Shown one piece after another: positions 6,070 through 7,656 of a stretch of DNA of 7,656 nucleotides. The notes beneath the pieces were generated by a model that ran no database searches, had not been told where the DNA came from, and worked only from the letters and a program-made list of their open reading frames with translations. Positions within the stretch are counted from its first letter, which is position 1. Every line of letters begins with the position of its first letter. A program made the position numbers and the translations under genes. Source of the DNA: Pseudomonadota bacterium (GTDB lineage: Bacteria; Pseudomonadota; Alphaproteobacteria; Rhizobiales; Hyphomicrobiaceae). The stretch lies in assembly GCA_021812845.1 (NCBI GenBank), contig JAKAML010000055.1, positions 1 to 7,656 of the forward strand, written 5' to 3'.

Positions 6070-6657
6070 TCATGGTGTCGGCTTGCTCGTCCTCAGCGCA
6101 TTGAGGCTGATCGCAGCCAGCGCGACCGCGCCGAAGAAGAAGATGTTGTTCGCCGCCCAGTCGGTGAACCGCGGCGTGAGAAAGCGCGTCATCTTGCCGT
6201 CGACGATCAGGCCGATGACGGTGGCGACCATGCCGACGAGCTGCACGATCGTCAGGTAGCGGGCGACGGTCATCATGGTCTCGTCCTCGCGGCCGGCGAG
6301 CGTGTCGCGATCGAGCGTGTTCGAGATGAAGAGGCACAGGGCGCCGGCGATGGCGAAGGCGGAGAAGAAGTGCAGCCACTCGTGCCACTTGAGGATGAAG
6401 TAGTAGGTCACGAGCAGCGACAGCGCGCCCCAGACCCAGACGAAGCCCATGTGGCGCGCGGTCGACGAGGCGACCGTGGCCTTGGCGGCGCCGGCGGCGG
6501 TCAGGGTCCGGTTCTCGCGGATGGCGAGCAAGGCGATGACCAGGCTGATGAACGCCGACGCCGCCATGTGCAGCAGCGGCTGGCCCGCAGCCGCCGACAG
6601 CACCAGAATGGCGATGCCGAGCGCGATGCCGAGCATCCAGATGATCATCGAGGTCAT
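6070..6657 (-). CDS. Uncharacterised multi-pass membrane protein, paralogue A of a tandem pair
   Basis: A 195-residue hydrophobic protein with about six likely membrane segments: 3-22, 28-46, 70-89, 93-112, 130-152 and 168-187. No known family is recognised. Motifs shared with the downstream paralogue are R68-area HMGFVWVWGA (69-78), LKWHEWLHF (89-97) and DWAANNIFFFG (166-176). The LKWHEWLH loop carries H91 and H95, which could bind a metal or heme but are not well matched in the paralogue. The charged loop DRDTLAGREDE (115-125) is probably exposed. The ATG at 6657 is chosen because GGGGGGA lies 7-8 bases upstream; an in-frame extension to ATG 6711 or TTG 6720 is possible but would add a charged segment with no homologue in the partner. 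It is the first gene of the pair. Confidence 0.8.
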   Translation of the reverse strand: MTSMIIWMLGIALGIAILVLSAAAGQPLLHMAASAFISLVIALLAIRENRTLTAAGAAKATVASSTARHMGFVWVWGALSLLVTYYFILKWHEWLHFFSAFAIAGALCLFISNTLDRDTLAGREDETMMTVARYLTIVQLVGMVATVIGLIVDGKMTRFLTPRFTDWAANNIFFFGAVALAAISLNALRTSKPTP

Positions 6658-6681
6658 GTGCCATCCCCCCAGTCGGTTCGA

Positions 6682-6699
6682 TCCCTCGTCGGAGAGGGA
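6682..6699 (-). other. Leader hairpin upstream of the membrane-protein pair
   Basis: TCCCTC (6682-6687) and GAGGGA (6694-6699) form a 6-bp stem with a 6-base loop, about 15 bases upstream of the GGGGGGA ribosome site of the 6070-6657 gene. On the minus strand a loose promoter-like pair, TTGCCC and CTTACA with 17 bases between, lies further upstream (about 6710-6740). The hairpin would then be in the mRNA leader. It is short and may be chance. Confidence 0.2.
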
Positions 6700-6782
6700 C
6701 TCCCGCCGCATGTAAGCCAAGTAAATTCTCGGAGGGCAAGCCGGTTTATCACGAGAGATTGTGGACCGGCGCGGCCATCATA

Positions 6783-6808
6783 GACGGCGCATTACCTCGC
6801 GCGCCGTC
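6783..6808. other. GC-rich inverted repeat downstream of the carbamoyltransferase remnant
   Basis: GACGGCGC (6783-6790) and GCGCCGTC (6801-6808) form a perfect 8-bp stem around a 10-base loop. It lies 57 bases past the stop of the carbamoyltransferase remnant on the minus strand. It could end that transcript or stabilise its 3' end, but no U-tract follows. The rest of 6658-6864 shows nothing else clear. Confidence 0.35.
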
Positions 6809-6864
6809 AATCCGCGGCAGGTTCACCATGCAACCGGCACGATGCCCGTGGTCCGTCTCCTCCG

Positions 6865-7308
6865 TCAGTCCGGTGCGAACGCCGAGGTGTAGTCCCGCGC
6901 GAGCCCGGGATCCTGCGCGTCCTTGGCCAGCAGGCAGTTGCCGATCGCCAGCGTCTCCATCGCCGTTCCCATGAAGCAGCGGAAGGCGTCCTCCGGCGTC
7001 GCGACGATCGGCTCGCCGCGAACGTTGAAGCTCGTGTTGACCAGGACCGAGCAGCCCGTCCGCTCCTTGAAGCGGCTCAGCAACGCATGGTAGCGCGGGT
7101 TGGTCTCGCGATGCACGGTCTGGATGCGCGCCGAATGGTCGACGTGGGTGACGGCCGGAATGTCGGAGCGCGGCACGTTGAGCCGGTCGATGCCGAACAG
7201 GCCGCGCTCGTGGTCGTCGAGGTGGCGGGCGAGAGCGACCGTCTCCGTGAGCGGTGACCAGCCGACGTGAAGATGAGGGAGCTGGGCCTTCGGCGGGATG
7301 GGAAGCAA
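6865..7308 (-). pseudogene. C-terminal remnant of a NodU/CmcH-family carbamoyltransferase, cut by an insertion sequence
   Basis: About the last 110-145 residues of a carbamoyltransferase, a family that moves a carbamoyl group from carbamoyl phosphate to hydroxyls of sugars or natural products and normally runs to roughly 550-620 residues. Strong C-terminal signatures are present: LFGIDRLNVPRSDIPAVTHVD, SARIQTVHRETNPRYH, VLVNTSFNVRGEPIVATPEDA and FRCFMGTAMETLAIGNCLL, ending DYTSAFAPD. Family-like sequence is clear up to about 7200. Between 7200 and 7331 the frame stays open but is no longer convincingly family-like, and it meets a stop at 7342-7344 inside the insertion sequence. The only start-like codon there is a TTG at 7308. 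The N-terminal catalytic domain is absent, so this is almost certainly non-functional. The intact gene may have supported surface polysaccharide or metabolite modification; the substrate cannot be told. Confidence 0.85.
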
Positions 7309-7656
7309 TTCGCGGTAGCGCCAGTGAGGCGATGAAAATCGCTACTTACGACACCAACCTTACCGACGCCCAATGGGCTTACCTCAAACTGATGCTCCCC
7401 ACACCCGCCAAACGCGGACGCCCACCCACCGATCGGCGGCGCATCCTGGATGCCATCCTCTATGTCGTCAAATGTGGCTGCCCGTGGCGGTATCTGCCCA
7501 CCGACTTTCCCCCGTGGAAAACCGTCTATCATGTCTTCCGGCAATGGACGCTCAACCACCAGTGGGCCGTCCTCAACGACGCCTTGCGCACGCTCGTGCG
7601 GCGCACCCACGCCAAGCGCAGCCGGCCCACGGCCGCGATTCTGGACAGTCAAAGTG
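7309..7656 (+). mobile_element. IS5-family insertion sequence, left end, continuing beyond window
   Basis: The transposase gene from 7332 interrupts an oppositely oriented carbamoyltransferase gene whose 5' part is missing from the window. The left boundary is not resolved: it lies somewhere between about 7200, where clear carbamoyltransferase similarity ends, and 7331. The terminal inverted repeat and target duplication cannot be defined without the right end. Base composition just after 7332 is less GC-rich than the flanks, which fits a foreign element. Confidence 0.75.
7332..7656 (+). CDS. IS5-family transposase, N-terminal part, 3' end beyond window
   Basis: The first 108 codons of a DDE transposase. 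The N-terminal IS4/IS5-type domain is clear: LTDAQWAYLKLMLP (10-23), the basic RGRPPTDRRRILDAILYV segment, CGCPWRYLP and WKTVYHVFRQW. The sequence reaches ILDSQS at the right edge, where the first catalytic aspartate of IS5-type transposases sits in a DSQSVK context. The remaining D and E residues lie outside the window, so integrity cannot be judged, but no stop or frameshift is seen in the visible part. The start is the ATG at 7332 (GAGGCG just upstream). Assignment to IS5 is confident; I do not assign a subgroup. It is convergent in orientation to the gene it disrupts. Confidence 0.9.
   Translation, partial: MKIATYDTNLTDAQWAYLKLMLPTPAKRGRPPTDRRRILDAILYVVKCGCPWRYLPTDFPPWKTVYHVFRQWTLNHQWAVLNDALRTLVRRTHAKRSRPTAAILDSQS

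Noticed and set aside
5061..6104. Plus-strand frame spanning the hydratase end and the membrane gene
   Set aside because: Low-complexity Arg/His/Gly-rich translation overlapping two well-supported genes in other frames.
6740..6760. TTTATCACG as a DnaA box
   Set aside because: It does not match TTATCCACA well enough and is single, with no AT-rich unwinding region nearby.

Overview
The window is GC-rich DNA with an alphaproteobacterial look, most likely Hyphomicrobiales (Rhizobiales). The reasons are the ubiB/ubiE genes divergent from mutM, an enoyl-CoA hydratase next to mutM, the style of the proteins (HADMHQGN in UbiB, an HU with an Ala/Lys-rich N-terminal extension), and the base composition. 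The assignment is inference from recalled gene order and motifs, not from a search.

Left part (1-2947, all minus strand). A ubiquinone-pathway block: ubiE (2177-2947) and the first 477 codons of ubiB (1-1432, running off the left edge). Between them sits a 106-residue HU-family nucleoid protein (1677-1997) with its own near-consensus promoter and its own strong intrinsic terminator. The HU gene therefore splits what is usually a tight ubiE-ubiB pair into separate transcription units. A candidate ubiB promoter lies in the 1433-1616 gap.

Middle part (2948-5361, mostly plus strand). A 108-base divergent control region holds three related half-sites of TTGCGGC/GCCGCAA, including a perfect 11-bp inverted repeat. 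It is followed by a GlcG/HbpS (DUF336) family gene (3056-3481), mutM (3489-4358), a doubtful 77-codon ORF that overlaps both neighbours at its ends (4358-4591), and an enoyl-CoA hydratase (4588-5361). The close packing suggests one transcript. In many relatives rpsT and dnaA follow this cluster; here they do not.

Right part (5362-7656). Two adjacent minus-strand genes (6070-6657, then 5418-6035) encode integral membrane proteins that are paralogous to each other. They share a DWAAN-x-IF motif before the last membrane segment and have no function I recognise. Upstream, also on the minus strand, is the C-terminal remnant of a NodU/CmcH-type carbamoyltransferase (6865 to about 7308). It is cut off by an IS5-family insertion sequence whose transposase (7332 to the window edge) runs on the plus strand. 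This end of the window looks like accessory or rearranged DNA, in contrast to the housekeeping genes on the left.

There is no gene-free stretch longer than about 250 bases. The larger gaps (1433-1676, 1998-2176, 6658-6864) hold the promoters, terminator and hairpins listed below. I saw no tRNA, rRNA, CRISPR array or DnaA-box cluster.
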